Below, in pieces: positions 63,155 to 64,000 of a DNA stretch of 64,000 nucleotides (positions are counted from its first letter, which is position 1; each line of letters starts with the position of its first letter). The notes beneath the pieces were generated by a model. It was given only the letters and a program-made list of their open reading frames with translations, did no database searches and was not told the DNA's origin. A program made the position numbers and the translations under genes. This DNA comes from Bryum argenteum (lineage: Eukaryota; Streptophyta; Bryopsida; Bryales; Bryaceae), in NCBI GenBank assembly GCA_037043015.1, contig CM073322.1, forward strand, positions 30,178,864 through 30,242,863. Reading direction: 5' to 3'.

Positions 63155-64000
63155 TCTCTCAGGAATGTCTGATGTATTTTGTCTCCTACGCCCACGTCGT
63201 GCATGATGACTTTGGCGGCGTTCTGTGCTCCTAGAATTTTACTCCACGACGTATAACCTGGTATGTGCAATTAACACTAGTAGAGTGTGCAAGTAGTACT
63301 GTAGTAGTGCAAATCTTGTACATATCTATTAATCGTGGTACACCTCTATTAATCACGTTTCATATGACGTTATATTGCGACATATATACATGACATATAC
63401 GTTAAACCACGTCACTATTAACGTAGTTCATATGTGAATGCGTCACTATAGACGTTGGTTTGACGTTAAAGCTTCATTATTGACGTTGTTATAACGTGAA
63501 TGCGTCACTTTTCACATCACATTAACACAAGCATGTCCAGAAAGACATCCACTATGACGTCTAGAATAACGTACTTTAGTCTATCTAGAGGGATGACTTT
63601 AATCGGGGTGGATGAACAGAGGCGGCTAGGGTTAACCGCCATAGTTAGGTCATGGTACTTTTAGAGAAGATATAAGCTAGAATCTCACTCTTGCTTTCAT
63701 TTCTACACATTTTGTGTTAGAGCTCTAGTGTTTTAGAGATTAACATGTTAGATTGTTAAAGTATGAGTTGTAGAGGTGTTGGAGTTTTACAAGTTTTTAT
63801 TCTTTCTTTGCAATTTCTCTTCTTCACATTTTGTGTTAGAGTTCTATAGTTTTAGAGATTAACATGTTAGATTGTTAAAGTATGAATTGTAGAGGTGTTG
63901 GAGTTTTACAAGTTTTTCTTCTTTCTTTGCAATTCTTAGGTTGTTCAAGAGTTGCATCGTGATAATCTCCGTCCCAGTTTAATTGCATGACGTGCCTTAT
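63155..64000. other. Right-hand end of window, repeat-rich
   Basis: A CACTAGTAGAGTG terminus-like word lies at about 63276. Positions 63340-63560 are rich in TGACGT/ACGTCA words like the CACTA subterminal tract near 54560. Positions 63702-63940 hold two tandem copies of a ~119-bp sequence (TTTTGTGTTAGAG ... AAGTTTTT). No gene is recognised. Confidence 0.5.

Overview
This is nuclear DNA from a land plant. The evidence is a phytepsin-type aspartic protease with a plant-specific insert, alpha-expansin genes, a plant-type Pumilio protein, GT-AG introns of about 50-370 bp, and plant transposons. Compact introns and large AT-rich gaps would suit a bryophyte or lycophyte, but no species can be named from the sequence alone.

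Layout. (1) Positions 1-20,101 hold a decayed tandem array of a two-gene unit: an alpha-expansin (+) followed tail-to-tail by a plastid FAD-dependent oxidoreductase (-). At least five units are visible. All four expansins that can be read (about 5755, 8230, 9874 and 12993) are broken. The oxidoreductase is truncated in four units and intact only in the last (17492-20101, 13 exons, 555 aa). MITEs, minisatellites and small in-frame duplications are scattered through the array. (2) Positions 22,859-28,097 (-) encode a Pumilio/PUF RNA-binding protein: 11 exons, 1122 aa, a polyQ tract and eight PUF repeats. (3) Positions 33,437-34,463 (+) encode the V-ATPase proteolipid subunit c'' (4 exons, 178 aa). 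(4) Positions 35,915-38,651 (-) encode a DHHC protein S-acyltransferase (10 exons, 643 aa). (5) Positions 43,196-46,541 (-) encode the phytepsin-type aspartic protease (13 exons, 499 aa). The exon chains of these genes keep frame from ATG to stop, so they are probably functional. (6) Positions 46.6-64 kb are mobile-element territory: a large diverged inverted repeat, a Ty1/copia pol remnant, CACTA-type ends with subterminal repeats, and a complete but frameshifted Ty3/gypsy chromovirus-type retrotransposon (55,871-62,455; target duplication CTTCC). The last one sits inside a CACTA-derived reading frame.

The five intact genes are unrelated housekeeping or secretory genes and do not form a pathway. 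The two most interesting observations are an array of heat-shock-element-like motifs just upstream of the TATA box in the gypsy LTR, and the serially truncated expansin/oxidoreductase array with its recombination junctions. All gene models come from reading splice sites and frames by eye. No database search was run.
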